Below the pieces are notes generated by a model. The model was not told the origin of the DNA, did not search any database, and saw only the letters and a list, made by a program, of their open reading frames with translations. From G963674665 sp963674665 (GTDB taxonomy: Bacteria > Desulfobacterota > Desulfovibrionia > Desulfovibrionales > Desulfovibrionaceae), in the NCBI GenBank assembly GCA_963674665.2, contig CAXXPL010000001.1, positions 62,001 through 126,000 of the forward strand: a stretch of 64,000 nt of DNA, given 5' to 3'. The translations under genes and the position numbers were made by a program. Shown one piece after another: positions 53,512 to 63,886 of this stretch (position 1 is its first letter; each line of letters starts with the position of its first letter).

Positions 53512-54329
53512 CAGGCCGCTCCTTGCTGCATGGAGTCCATGAGCTTGCCCAGACTCTTGAGGTGCCCCTTCTCCTCTTCCGCCATCTTCAGCAGAAAGTC
53601 GCGGATGGGGCCTTTTTCATTGTTGGCGGCTCGACCGTAAAGGTCCAGGGCCTGGGCCTCGATGGCCATGGCGAACTCCACCACGTCCTGCGGCTGCTCC
53701 AGATCCAGGGCCAGGCGGTTGACGTAATCCTCTGTGGGGCGCCCGCCTTCCAGGGAACCGTCGGTCTCGGTGGGAGGTTGCTTGCCCGCGATCTTCTCCA
53801 TGTTTTCGGCAACATTGGCCTTGTGCTTGGTTTCGATGTCCGCGAGCATTTTGAAGAGCTTGGCGGCATCCTGGTTGCCCACCTTGCCGGCCATGTCGCT
53901 GTAGTACTCCTGCAGCGCGCTCTCCATGCCGTAGGCTATGTCCAGGACCTTTTCGATGGAGTCCATGTCCTCGAAGATCTCGAGCCCCTCGTCGTACAGA
54001 CCGAAGCCGGTCCAGCCGTTCCAGGCCTTGATGCCCCCGGAGAGGTTCAGAACCTGGCTGAAGCCCTGTCCGGCCAGCATCTGCGCGGCCACGCGGCTGC
54101 GCCCCCCTGATGCGCAATACACCAGCACGGGTTTGTCGCTGTCCAGCTCCTTTTTGCGTTCCATGACCTCTGCCATGGGCATGAGAATGGAGCCCGGGAT
54201 GTGCTCCTGGTTGTATTCTCCGGGTTGGCGCACGTCGAGTAGTTGCAGGTCGTCATCATTGGCAATGCGTTCACGCGCCTCTTCGGCGTCGATGGAAGCC
54301 ACGGGAGTGAGAAATTGTTTCCAGAGCAT
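53511..54329 (-). CDS. Rhodanese domain fused to a ferritin-like diiron domain
   Basis: A 272-residue fusion. Residues 10-105 are a rhodanese domain with the active Cys in VYCASGGRSR and substrate-loop Gly/Arg. Residues 118-265 are a rubrerythrin/ferritin-like bundle with ESALQEYY, ADIETKHKANV, IEAQALDLYGRA and EEEKGHLKSL, giving the two Glu and two E-x2-H pairs for a diiron site. It could transfer sulfane sulfur and reduce peroxide or oxygen in the cytoplasm. ATG 54329 follows GGAGG. First gene of a two-gene unit with the FAD oxidoreductase. Confidence 0.88.
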   Translation of the reverse strand: MLWKQFLTPVASIDAEEARERIANDDDLQLLDVRQPGEYNQEHIPGSILMPMAEVMERKKELDSDKPVLVYCASGGRSRVAAQMLAGQGFSQVLNLSGGIKAWNGWTGFGLYDEGLEIFEDMDSIEKVLDIAYGMESALQEYYSDMAGKVGNQDAAKLFKMLADIETKHKANVAENMEKIAGKQPPTETDGSLEGGRPTEDYVNRLALDLEQPQDVVEFAMAIEAQALDLYGRAANNEKGPIRDFLLKMAEEEKGHLKSLGKLMDSMQQGAA

Positions 54330-54592
54330 ATGTCCTCCAAGAGGTTTTACCCGCCGGGATGGGTTGCTGACGGCGGTGAATCGTAATTTTGGAAAACCAT
54401 AGCATTCGTGTCAGGGCATGTGAAAGTTTTTATTTCGCATCGATGACACGCAAAACTGGACAGAAAATGCTACGAATAATTCCTAACTAGGAATAGTAAC
54501 CGTTTATCTGAAAAAGGCAATAGGAAATGATTTTTTAGGAAAATCAAAAAGGGGAAGCGCGTGGTGGAGAATCGATCTCGTAAAGCTGTGAC

Positions 54593-54850
54593 CTATTCGC
54601 CCGTGAACAGGCGGACCCAATCCAAGGGGCGGGAGTTCTTCTCGTTGGTGACGTGCAGATACTCCCAGCCGCTGTCCGGGATCAGGTTCAGGGGCACGCG
54701 GTTCACATACTGCTTGCAGTCGTCCCCCGAGCACTTGCAGGACCAGCCGCAGATGTCGCAGGTACAGCCGCCGGACTTGATCATCTCCTTGACCGTGCCG
54801 GAGTTGTCGCAACAGCGGTCGCACAGACGCAGGAAAACATTGTTTGGCAT
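54593..54850 (-). CDS. Small Cys-rich protein of unknown function
   Basis: An 85-residue protein with nine cysteines in the first half (CDRCC, CTCDICGWSCKC, DDCKQY), a likely metal-binding or cluster-binding region, and a more ordinary C-terminal half (WEYLHVTNEKNSRPLDWVRL). The ribosome-binding site is weak, but the ordered Cys pattern argues for a real gene. No family is recognised. It is 263 bp upstream of the rhodanese fusion on the same strand. Confidence 0.6.
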   Translation of the reverse strand: MPNNVFLRLCDRCCDNSGTVKEMIKSGGCTCDICGWSCKCSGDDCKQYVNRVPLNLIPDSGWEYLHVTNEKNSRPLDWVRLFTGE

Positions 54851-54960
54851 AGAAGTGAAGATTGAAATAGGTTTTCCCCCTTTGTAAACGTTTTCAAGGG
54901 GAAAGTAAAAATGCTGCGCCCCAGTGGTCAGGGCGTGACAAGTATGACAGGAGGCATGAG

Positions 54961-55275
54961 TTAGTCATGGTTGTATATAAATTGACAACCTTTGAGGCAC
55001 TTAGGCCGCTGCATACCCCAGAGCGGGAACTTATCCGCACATTCACCCAAGCAAAGTGTCAGACTCGCATCTCTGGACTTGCATCCTGTCATACGATGCA
55101 TGAAGTATGCGTAGCAGCCATATTGATAATTGGCCTCTTCTCCACCGCAGCTCTTCTCGGATGCAAATTTCGCAAGAGAGGAAGCGCTAGCATGCGTAAC
55201 GCAAGTTTGAGAGGTAGTCATAAAGAATATGGACGCGATAACCATGGCCAGGATGATTCGGTATAAGATGGTCAT
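54961..55275 (-). CDS. Small exported Cys-rich protein
   Basis: A 104-residue protein with a signal peptide (MTILYRIILAMVIASIFFM, cleavage near ASA) and a mature part of about 75 residues with eight cysteines (SCGGEE, YGCYAYF, TGCKSRD, LCLGECADK, CLKGCQF), likely disulfide-bonded in the periplasm. GAGAGG precedes ATG 55275 by eight bases. The surrounding stretch is more A/T-rich than the window, which may hint at acquisition. No family is recognised. Confidence 0.65.
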   Translation of the reverse strand: MTILYRIILAMVIASIFFMTTSQTCVTHASASSLAKFASEKSCGGEEANYQYGCYAYFMHRMTGCKSRDASLTLCLGECADKFPLWGMQRPKCLKGCQFIYNHD

Positions 55276-55755
55276 GATGTTTTCCTCTCAAAATGTGGGT
55301 TGGTCAATAAAATGAGTAACGACATTGCATTAGCAAATGCAGAGCGGCATGATTTTGCGGTTGAAGAATCTTTGCATTTCAGAAAGAGAGTTTCAAAATA
55401 TAAGCTGCATCGTAATGTGGGGCGGAACTGCCGGCGTGAGCTCTCGATGCAACGTGTGCGCTCAAGTTGGAATCAACCGGGAGTCTGCATGGGCAGGAAT
55501 GAAAGGGGCGGTCACGATCGCCATGGCAATGAAACGCCGAAGATGCCGCATGTAATGGTTCCCTTGTGGCGGTTTCTGCCGGTTTGACAGATATGCCGTT
55601 ACCTGCGGTCATTGTGTAGGTCTGAACCTGTTACAGTTTTATGCGGAAAATATGTCCGGAAAATAGAGTTTTATCTGAGGAATATTGATGCGCGGAATAT
55701 ATGAAAAAATGATCGTCGTATCGCACAATGTGCAACAACGTTTTGCGGAGGGGGG
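55276..55755. other. Gene-free stretch
   Basis: About 480 bp of mixed composition. Frames of 72-95 codons exist on both strands (for example 55300-55587 plus) but have no ribosome-binding site, odd composition and no family likeness. I see no strong promoter or hairpin. Confidence 0.45.
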
Positions 55756-55793
55756 TTGGGGGAGGCGCTTTTTTCAAAAAGCGCCTCCCCCAA
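55756..55793. terminator. Palindrome of the dispersed family after rsmB
   Basis: TTGGGGGAGGCGCTTTTT and AAAAAGCGCCTCCCCCAA are perfectly complementary. It is about 50 bp past the rsmB stop codon; the right arm is followed by GGTTTCCCCAAAATCTATTA as in other copies. Confidence 0.82.
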
Positions 55794-55844
55794 GGTTTCC
55801 CCAAAATCTATTAGCCTTTCCGCAGTAAACTGGCGAAAAAGAAC

Positions 55845-57119
55845 TCATTGAGGAGGGAGTCCGGAGGAGTGCTCCACTGATGCTCCCTCCCGAAACTCGG
55901 TGTGCTCTTTCAGGAAGCGGCGCACCTGCTTTTGGTTCTCCTCCGGGTGCAGAGTGCAGGTAACGTAGCCGATGACACCGCCGGGGGGCAATGTCTGGGC
56001 GGCCTGGTCCAGAATTCTGGCCTGGAGATTGGCCAGAGTCCGTACATCCTTGGGCGCGCGCCGCCATTTGGCGTCCGGCCTGCGGCTGAGTACACCCAGA
56101 CCGGAGCAGGGTGCGTCCACGAAAATAGCATCCGGTCGGCACCGCAAGGGGGCGGGTGCGTCAGCCGAATGCCTGAATACCGGAATGGAGGGCAGCCCCA
56201 GGCGTTGCAGTTCCCTGCGCAGCCCTTTGAGTCGGCCGAGGTGGGTGTCGCTGGCCATTATCTCCAGGTTGGTTGTCTCCAGCAGGGCGCAGGTCTTGCC
56301 CCCGTGCCCGGAGCAGAGATCCCAGAGCGTGCCTGTGGTGGGCAGCTCCAGGGCCATGAGCGCCTGCAAGGATGCCAGACTTTGTCTGGAGAGCGCGCCC
56401 TGCTCCAGTAGGTGGGGCAGGTTGGGGACATCCGCCCCTGTGCGGAGGGCGACTCCGGGCTCCAGCACCTGGATGCGATCCGGGTGCTGGTCGAGGGTCT
56501 CGAAGAGCCCCTGGTAACCGGAGTGTCGGCGGTTGCAACGCAACCCGAGCAATGGTGGTGCCGCTTGAGCCGCAAGATAGCATTGCGTTTGATCCGGGCC
56601 GTAATGCTCCAGCCAGACATTGACCACCCACTGGGGGCATGCCCAGTAGCGCGAAAGAAAGGCTGCCTGGGTATCTCCCCTCCTGCGAAAAAAGTCCGGC
56701 TCCTTTGCGTCTTCCCCGAGATCCGCAACTTTGCGCAATACCGCATTGGCAAGCCGGGAGAGGTTTTCGCCGAACCGCTTGCCGGCGCGGGTCACGGCCC
56801 AATCCACGGTGGCATAGGCCGGAACGCGCTCCAGATATTGCAGGCCATAGGTGGCGAAGCCCAGCAGGGTTAGCAACCCTGGGGGCACGCCCTTGGGCTT
56901 GCGCAAAAAGCCCTGGGCCACGTAGTCCACACGGGGTTTGAGGCGGAGATAACCGTAGGCCAGTTCCGTGGCCAGGCCGGCATCACGCGGGTCCAGCCCC
57001 TTTGTCCTGGCCTGGGAGAGATGGACGTCCAGCGTCTCCTGGATGTCACGCCCCTTTTCCAGGACTTGCTCCACGCAGCCCAGGGCCAGGGAGCGCGGAT
57101 CTATGTGTAGTCTGGTCAT
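55845..57119 (-). CDS. rsmB: 16S rRNA (cytosine-C5) methyltransferase RsmB
   Basis: A 424-residue protein. The N-terminal third is NusB-like (RSLALGCVEQVLEKGRDIQ, GLATELAYGYLR, VPAYATVDWAV), and the rest is the AdoMet methyltransferase: TLWDLCSGHGGKTCALLE (motif I), FVDAPCSGLGVLSRRPD (motif IV) and GYVTCTLHPEEN (motif VI with nucleophile Cys). The NusB domain is the mark of RsmB, which modifies C967 of 16S rRNA in E. coli. The frame is open from 57806, but ATG 57119 gives the usual start. It follows DUF116, fmt and def on the same strand, though a divergent MarR gene lies between. Confidence 0.93.
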   Translation of the reverse strand: MTRLHIDPRSLALGCVEQVLEKGRDIQETLDVHLSQARTKGLDPRDAGLATELAYGYLRLKPRVDYVAQGFLRKPKGVPPGLLTLLGFATYGLQYLERVPAYATVDWAVTRAGKRFGENLSRLANAVLRKVADLGEDAKEPDFFRRRGDTQAAFLSRYWACPQWVVNVWLEHYGPDQTQCYLAAQAAPPLLGLRCNRRHSGYQGLFETLDQHPDRIQVLEPGVALRTGADVPNLPHLLEQGALSRQSLASLQALMALELPTTGTLWDLCSGHGGKTCALLETTNLEIMASDTHLGRLKGLRRELQRLGLPSIPVFRHSADAPAPLRCRPDAIFVDAPCSGLGVLSRRPDAKWRRAPKDVRTLANLQARILDQAAQTLPPGGVIGYVTCTLHPEENQKQVRRFLKEHTEFREGASVEHSSGLPPQ

Positions 57120-57326
57120 AAGTCTCGATTCTTGTTGAGACGGCTGGTGCGATGGGGAAATCCATTTCCAATGCTTCTCCCCTTGCGCCTGCACATCCCA
57201 AAGTTCATTTACAGGTTGGACTTTACAGATATATCGCTCATCATCTAGGTAATGCTGGTACAGGTTTTGAGGAGGGGCTCCTTTGGGAGACATTCCCATA
57301 CCACAATCACGGGAAGGGGGAGAGCG

Positions 57327-57767
57327 ATGGATGAGGAAAAGGAATTCATTGCAGAGCTGCTCCACACAGGCGCGTTCTTGATACGAGAAGGGGGGCGGAT
57401 CGCGGACTGGTTCGGCCTCAGCCAGCAGCAGTTCGCGGTGCTGCGCGCCATTGCCGCGCAGGCCGGGGAGATGCCCCTGACCCAGAAACAGCTCCGCCTG
57501 GAGCTGATGTACGAGAAATCCAACATTTCCAAAGCAGTGTCCAGGCTGGTGAGCGTGGGCTATGTGCGGCTCGAGCCTTCCATGCGCGACGGCCGATCCA
57601 AGCTGCTGCGCATCACGGAACAGGGCGCCGAGGTGGCCCGGCGGGGCATGGAGGCCTTTGACGCCTGGACCGACGCCTGGCTGGAGGGCGTGCCTCCGGG
57701 CAAATTGCGCCAGTCCGCCAGCCTCATGCGCGCCTTGCGCGAACGAGTGCCCGACATCGAGCGCTAA
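57327..57767 (+). CDS. MarR family transcriptional regulator
   Basis: A 146-residue winged-helix regulator: SQQQFAVLRAIAAQAGEMPL, the recognition segment LRLELMYEKSNISKAVSRLVSVGYV, and the wing SMRDGRSKLLRIT. It binds DNA as a dimer and usually represses nearby genes until a ligand is bound. ATG 57327 has GGGAG upstream. It is divergent from rsmB and convergent with DUF116, with no obvious target operon of its own. Confidence 0.88.
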   Translation: MDEEKEFIAELLHTGAFLIREGGRIADWFGLSQQQFAVLRAIAAQAGEMPLTQKQLRLELMYEKSNISKAVSRLVSVGYVRLEPSMRDGRSKLLRITEQGAEVARRGMEAFDAWTDAWLEGVPPGKLRQSASLMRALRERVPDIER

Positions 57768-57790
57768 GACTGTTTCAAGATCATTATGAT

Positions 57791-57829
57791 GCGAGGGGGA
57801 AACCATTTGAAAATGGTTCTCCCCCTCGC
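57791..57829. terminator. Palindrome of the dispersed family between convergent genes
   Basis: GCGAGGGGGAAACCATTT and AAATGGTTCTCCCCCTCGC pair almost perfectly 24 bp after the MarR stop codon. It is nearly identical to 3961-3999, including the following CGC/CCCTTTCC flank. Confidence 0.78.
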
Positions 57830-57942
57830 GCTCCCCTTTCCAAAACTCTACTATATTGAAATCTTTACGAGAGAGGTAGAGGCAACCTCCTGCCGACAGG
57901 ACTCCTCCCGGCAGGCAAATATCATTCCCTTAAAGAATCTTC

Positions 57943-58827
57943 CTACACCGCCGCGTTCACCGAGGCCATGCTGTGCAGCCGGGACTTCCGGCCCTTGTTC
58001 GAGTCCTCACCGGGCTTGGGCAGGCTTTCTGGATCCAGGAACAGAAGCAGGGCCTTTTCCAGCCGCTGCAATGACACCTGGGTGTCCAGGCAGGGGCCGT
58101 GGGGGCGTTCGTTGAGCACGCCGAAGACCGGCAGGGGGTAGGTGTCCTGGATGCCGCTGGACAGATCGCGTTCGCAGGCCACGGCCAGAATCATCTTGGG
58201 GCGGTTTTGCACCACGATGCGGCGGGCGATGGTGCCTCCGGTGGCAATGGCCAGGTGCACGCCATAGCGCTCAGAGAGGTCAAGCAGCCCCTTGATGGGG
58301 CACTTGCCGCAGCGTTTGCAGTTGTTCACGTCGTAGGTCAGTCGCATTTCGCACTTGCTGCTCTGCAGGCAGTGGGGCATGAGCAGCAGCACTTCCTCGG
58401 GCTTGTATCTGCGCGCCTCGCTACGCACCAACTCGTTGTTCACTTTGATGAAGGAGTTGCGCACGCTTTCCTTGTTGATGCCGAGGAAGCGCCCCAGCAA
58501 GGTCATCAGGGGAAGGAACAGCTTGATGGTAAGGCCCCTCAGGCGCTTGGAAAAGAGCACCGGCCGCCCCAGCAGGATGTTGAACACCAGGCCCAGGCAG
58601 GCCCAAAGCACCACTCCTATCAGCCCCGCGAAGAGTATGCCCAGAAACACCGGCGCCCAGGGGTGCAGCGTGCGCAGGCCGATGTAAGGTATGACCCAGA
58701 GCAGGACCAGAATGACGCAGACCAGCAGCGAGGTGCCCAGGATGAGCCCGATGAAGAGGCGTTTGCGGGTGGTGTATGCGTTGTCGTCGCCCGCGTTCGC
58801 CACGGGCTCGAGCCGTTTGTTTTTCAC
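57943..58827 (-). CDS. DUF116 family membrane protein
   Basis: A 294-residue protein with two or three N-terminal hydrophobic segments (about 23-50, 58-85) and a C-terminal DUF116 domain: LLMPHCLQSSKC, CKRCGKCPIKGLLDL, ATGGTIARRIV, ILAVACERDLSSGI and GVLNERPHGPCLDT. The many conserved Cys suggest a metal or Fe-S site. The function is unknown. It starts with GTG 58827. It follows fmt by 140 bp on the same strand. Confidence 0.88.
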   Translation of the reverse strand: MKNKRLEPVANAGDDNAYTTRKRLFIGLILGTSLLVCVILVLLWVIPYIGLRTLHPWAPVFLGILFAGLIGVVLWACLGLVFNILLGRPVLFSKRLRGLTIKLFLPLMTLLGRFLGINKESVRNSFIKVNNELVRSEARRYKPEEVLLLMPHCLQSSKCEMRLTYDVNNCKRCGKCPIKGLLDLSERYGVHLAIATGGTIARRIVVQNRPKMILAVACERDLSSGIQDTYPLPVFGVLNERPHGPCLDTQVSLQRLEKALLLFLDPESLPKPGEDSNKGRKSRLHSMASVNAAV

Positions 58828-58967
58828 GGGATAAGGCCCCTTTGTGAATTGCTGATTCAGCCTATCATCATTGACTTGTTAAAGGAAGGGGCCGGGAAAT
58901 ACCAGGGACTTTCCATACCTTCGGATCCAGGCATTACGGGAACTTTCCGGTCGGATGCCGGGAACCT

Positions 58968-59963
58968 TCAACGCGCGCAGCGCGCCATGTAGCCGTTGTA
59001 AAAGGAGCGGGCGTCCATGAATTTCTTGTTCTCCGGCGTGACCCCGGGCAGCAGGTAGATGCGGTCGGCGCAGATTATGGCCAGGGAGTCGCCGTGCATA
59101 CCCAGGATCATACCCGGGTGTGCGGTCACGCCACACTCGTCCGCGTTGTCCACCTCGTCCAGCAGGGGGCCGATCTCCCCGGGGGGGAGGGAGAGCTTGA
59201 TCTGCTTCTCGCCCCCGGGCTGATCCCAGAGGAAATACGCGCCAGGCCAGGGGTGCATGGCTCTGATCCTGTTGTGGACTTCGAACACGGGGCGCGAGAA
59301 GTCCACGAGCCCCTCGCCCTTGGTGAGCTTCTTGGCGTAGCTGGACTTGGTATCGTCCTGGGGGATGCGGCGCACCTCGCCCCGGGCCATTTGGGCCAGA
59401 GTGTCCACCAGCAGTCTGGAGCCGAGGTCAGCAAGTTGCTCGTGCAGGGTGGCGGCGGTGTCCTCCAGGCCGATGCCCAGGGCTCGCTGGCTGAGGATGT
59501 CGCCGGTATCCAGCCCGGCGTCCATCTGCATGATGGTGATACCGGTGACGGCCTCGCCGTCAAGGACACAGCGCTGGATGGGGGCGGCGCCACGGTACTT
59601 GGGCAGCAGCGAGGCGTGCACGTTGACGCACCCCATTTTGGGGGCGTCCAGCACGGCCTGAGGCAGGATGATGCCGTAGGCGGCCACCACCGCAACATCC
59701 GCGTTCAGCTCCCTGAGCTGGACCAGAGCCTCCTCGTCCTTGAAGGTCACCGGCTGGAATACCGGAAGTCCTTGCGCCTGGGCCAGCTGCTTCACCTGCG
59801 AGGGGCGCATGCCCCTGCCACGCCCGGCCGGGCGGTCGGGCTGGGTGTACACGCCCACGATCTCGCACCCCTCCCAGCGGCTCAAGGCCTCGAGGATGGT
59901 GGCCGCGAAGGCCGGGGAACCCATGAAAATCGTTCTCAGTTTTTTGCCGCTCGTTTTGTCCAT
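58968..59963 (-). CDS. fmt: Methionyl-tRNA formyltransferase
   Basis: A 331-residue enzyme that formylates initiator Met-tRNA with 10-formyltetrahydrofolate. Marks: IFMGSPAFAATILEAL, the active segment NVHASLLPKYRGAAPIQ with catalytic Asn/His, MQMDAGLDTGDI and a C-terminal anticodon-binding part. The gene overlaps the end of def by 28 bp (ATG 59963 within def), the common pairing of deformylase and formyltransferase. Confidence 0.96.
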   Translation of the reverse strand: MDKTSGKKLRTIFMGSPAFAATILEALSRWEGCEIVGVYTQPDRPAGRGRGMRPSQVKQLAQAQGLPVFQPVTFKDEEALVQLRELNADVAVVAAYGIILPQAVLDAPKMGCVNVHASLLPKYRGAAPIQRCVLDGEAVTGITIMQMDAGLDTGDILSQRALGIGLEDTAATLHEQLADLGSRLLVDTLAQMARGEVRRIPQDDTKSSYAKKLTKGEGLVDFSRPVFEVHNRIRAMHPWPGAYFLWDQPGGEKQIKLSLPPGEIGPLLDEVDNADECGVTAHPGMILGMHGDSLAIICADRIYLLPGVTPENKKFMDARSFYNGYMARCAR

Positions 59964-60469
59964 TTCGCCACTTTCTTGTCGTAGAGGGAGCGTTTCAGGC
60001 GGCTCATGTGATCCACGATGAGCGTTCCGTCCAGGTGATCGATCTCGTGCTGCAGGCAGATGGCCAGGAGGTCGTCCGCCTCGATTTCCACGTCCTTGGG
60101 CTCGCCGGTCTTGTAGTCCGTGAAGTCCTGGGCCTTGACCAGGACCTTTTCAAAGCGCGAGACCATGGTGCGGATGTTGGGCACGCTCAGGCACCCCTCG
60201 TCCGACTCGGTCTTGCCCTCTTTGGAGACGATCCTGGGATTGAGCAGCACCATGAGCCCGGTGCGCTCCTCCGGGCCGGTGACATCCACGGTGATGAGCC
60301 GGATTTTCTCCCCCACCTGGGGCGCGGCGAGGCCTATGCCGTTGCCCTCGTACATGGTCTGGACCATGTTCTCGGCCAGTTCCCGCAACTCGGGCGTTAT
60401 TTCCTTGACCTCCGCGCTGGGGCCGCGGAGGCGTTCATCCGGATACGTCAATATATCGAGCATGGGCAT
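59936..60469 (-). CDS. def: Peptide deformylase
   Basis: A metalloenzyme of about 177 residues that removes the N-formyl group from new proteins. The three motifs are present: GIGLAAPQVG, EGCLSVP with the metal Cys, and HEIDHLDG with two metal His and the catalytic Glu. Several in-frame ATGs exist upstream (to 60499); ATG 60469 gives the usual N-terminus MPMLDILTYPDERL. It overlaps fmt by 28 bp and lies downstream of aspS. Confidence 0.95.
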   Translation of the reverse strand: MPMLDILTYPDERLRGPSAEVKEITPELRELAENMVQTMYEGNGIGLAAPQVGEKIRLITVDVTGPEERTGLMVLLNPRIVSKEGKTESDEGCLSVPNIRTMVSRFEKVLVKAQDFTDYKTGEPKDVEIEADDLLAICLQHEIDHLDGTLIVDHMSRLKRSLYDKKVAKWTKRAAKN

Positions 60470-60573
60470 CACTTTCTCACTGTTCATGTCCGAAGCCATG
60501 CATGGGATATAAGCATTGGGAGTGGCATGGCAAATTTCGGCCCGAACTGGGGCGGGGCCTTTGAGGAAAAACG

Positions 60574-60600
60574 GGGGGGAGCGGTCGCGCCGGTCCCCCC
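60574..60600. repeat. G6/C6 hairpin between aspS and def
   Basis: GGGGGGA (60574-60580) and TCCCCCC (60594-60600) pair, with GG/CC inside. It is shorter than the dispersed family and lacks the T-rich loop; it may end or weaken the aspS transcript before def. Confidence 0.5.
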
Positions 60601-60616
60601 ACGGTTGCGTTCGATG

Positions 60617-62488
<1,872 letters not shown>

Positions 62489-62491
62489 GGC

Positions 62492-63757
62492 CTATGCCCG
62501 CTCCTGCTGCATGATGTGGTCGTGGATGGTTTGTGGATCGTCGAGGGGCAGGGCGGTCTGATCGCCCGTGCCCATATGTTTGCACTGTACGCGCCCCTCC
62601 CGAAGTTCGGATTCGCCGAGGATCAGGCACCAGGTGGCGCCGCTCTTGTCGGCCTGGCGCATCTGGCTCTTCATGCTCGAGGCCGCGTAGGCCACGGTGC
62701 CCCTGAGTCCCAGTTGCCGCAATCCGCGGGCAAGGACCATGCCCCGCGTGGATGCCGCGGGGTCCAGCATGGCCAGAAAAAAGTCCAGGGGGTTGCCCGA
62801 ATCCTGGGGCAGCAGGGGCATGAGCCGCTCCATGCCTATGGCAAACCCCACGCCTGGAAGCTCCGGACCGCCCAGGTCCTTGATCAGGCCGTCGTATCGC
62901 CCTCCGCCTGCAACGGACGACTGAGCCCCGATGTTCTCGGAGACCACCTCGAAGGTGGTGCGGGTGTAATAGTCCAGGCCGCGCACCAGCCGGGGGTTGA
63001 GCAGGTATGACTGGCCGCAGGCGTCCAGGATCTCCGTGACCTGGGCGAAGTGGTCGGCGCACTCGCCGCAGAGGTGCTCCTGGATTGAGGGCGCGCCCGC
63101 AACCAGCTCCTTGCAGCTAGGGATCTTGCAGTCCAGCACCCGCAGGGGGTTGATGTCCACTCTGCGCTGGCAGTCGGCGCACAGGGCGCCCTTGTCCAGG
63201 GCCTTGAAATAATCGGTGAGCGCCTTGTGGAAATCAGGGCGGCACTGTCTGCATCCCAGGCTGTTTATTTCCAGGCGCAGGTTGCCGATGCCCAGGCGCT
63301 GGAAAAAGGCCATGAGCATGAGCACCACTTCGGCGTCGGACGAGGCCTCGCCGGGGCCCAGGCACTCCGCGTTGATCTGGTGGAACTGGCGCAGCCTTCC
63401 TTTCTGGGGGCGCTCGTAGCGGAACATGGGACCGATGGTGAAGACCCTGGTGACCTGCTCGCGGGTGTGCATCTTGTTTTCGATGAACGCGCGCATGACG
63501 CCGGCCGTGGCCTCGGGCCGCAGGGTCAGGGAGCGCCCCTTGCGGTCCGGAAAGGTGTACATCTCCTTCTGGACCACGTCGGTCTCATCGCCGATGGAGC
63601 GGCAGAACAGCTCGGTCTTTTCCAGCACCGGAGTGCGCAGCTCCCCGTAGCCGTTGCGGCCGAAGATGTCCCGTGCCGCGGTTTCCATGCGCTGCAAGGC
63701 CAGGGATTCGTCGCCGAACTGGTCGGCGAAACCTTTTATTTTCGTGTAAGTTGTCAT
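62492..63757 (-). CDS. hisS: Histidyl-tRNA synthetase
   Basis: A 421-residue class II synthetase charging tRNA-His. Marks: RTPVLEKTELFCRSIGDETD, motif 2 IGPMFRYERPQKGRLRQFHQ, the His-specific RGLDYYT and GGGRYDGLI, motif 3 GVGFAIGMERL, and a C-terminal anticodon domain. ATG 63757 gives the usual start. It heads the hisS-aspS-def-fmt block on the minus strand with a 3-bp gap to aspS. Confidence 0.95.
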   Translation of the reverse strand: MTTYTKIKGFADQFGDESLALQRMETAARDIFGRNGYGELRTPVLEKTELFCRSIGDETDVVQKEMYTFPDRKGRSLTLRPEATAGVMRAFIENKMHTREQVTRVFTIGPMFRYERPQKGRLRQFHQINAECLGPGEASSDAEVVLMLMAFFQRLGIGNLRLEINSLGCRQCRPDFHKALTDYFKALDKGALCADCQRRVDINPLRVLDCKIPSCKELVAGAPSIQEHLCGECADHFAQVTEILDACGQSYLLNPRLVRGLDYYTRTTFEVVSENIGAQSSVAGGGRYDGLIKDLGGPELPGVGFAIGMERLMPLLPQDSGNPLDFFLAMLDPAASTRGMVLARGLRQLGLRGTVAYAASSMKSQMRQADKSGATWCLILGESELREGRVQCKHMGTGDQTALPLDDPQTIHDHIMQQERA

Positions 63758-63886
63758 TTAGGTACGCTGTTGTTGAAATGAAAGATGGTTCCCTGGATCG
63801 CGTGCCATCCAGGGCCAGGACTCGCCTCGGAAAAAGATCGATGAGGCCGGGAAAACGCTTTTCGTTAGACCAACACGCCGCGCTTG

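Noticed and set aside
55300..55587. 95-codon plus-strand frame
   Set aside because: No ribosome-binding site; overlapping frames on both strands look equally plausible, a sign of non-coding DNA.
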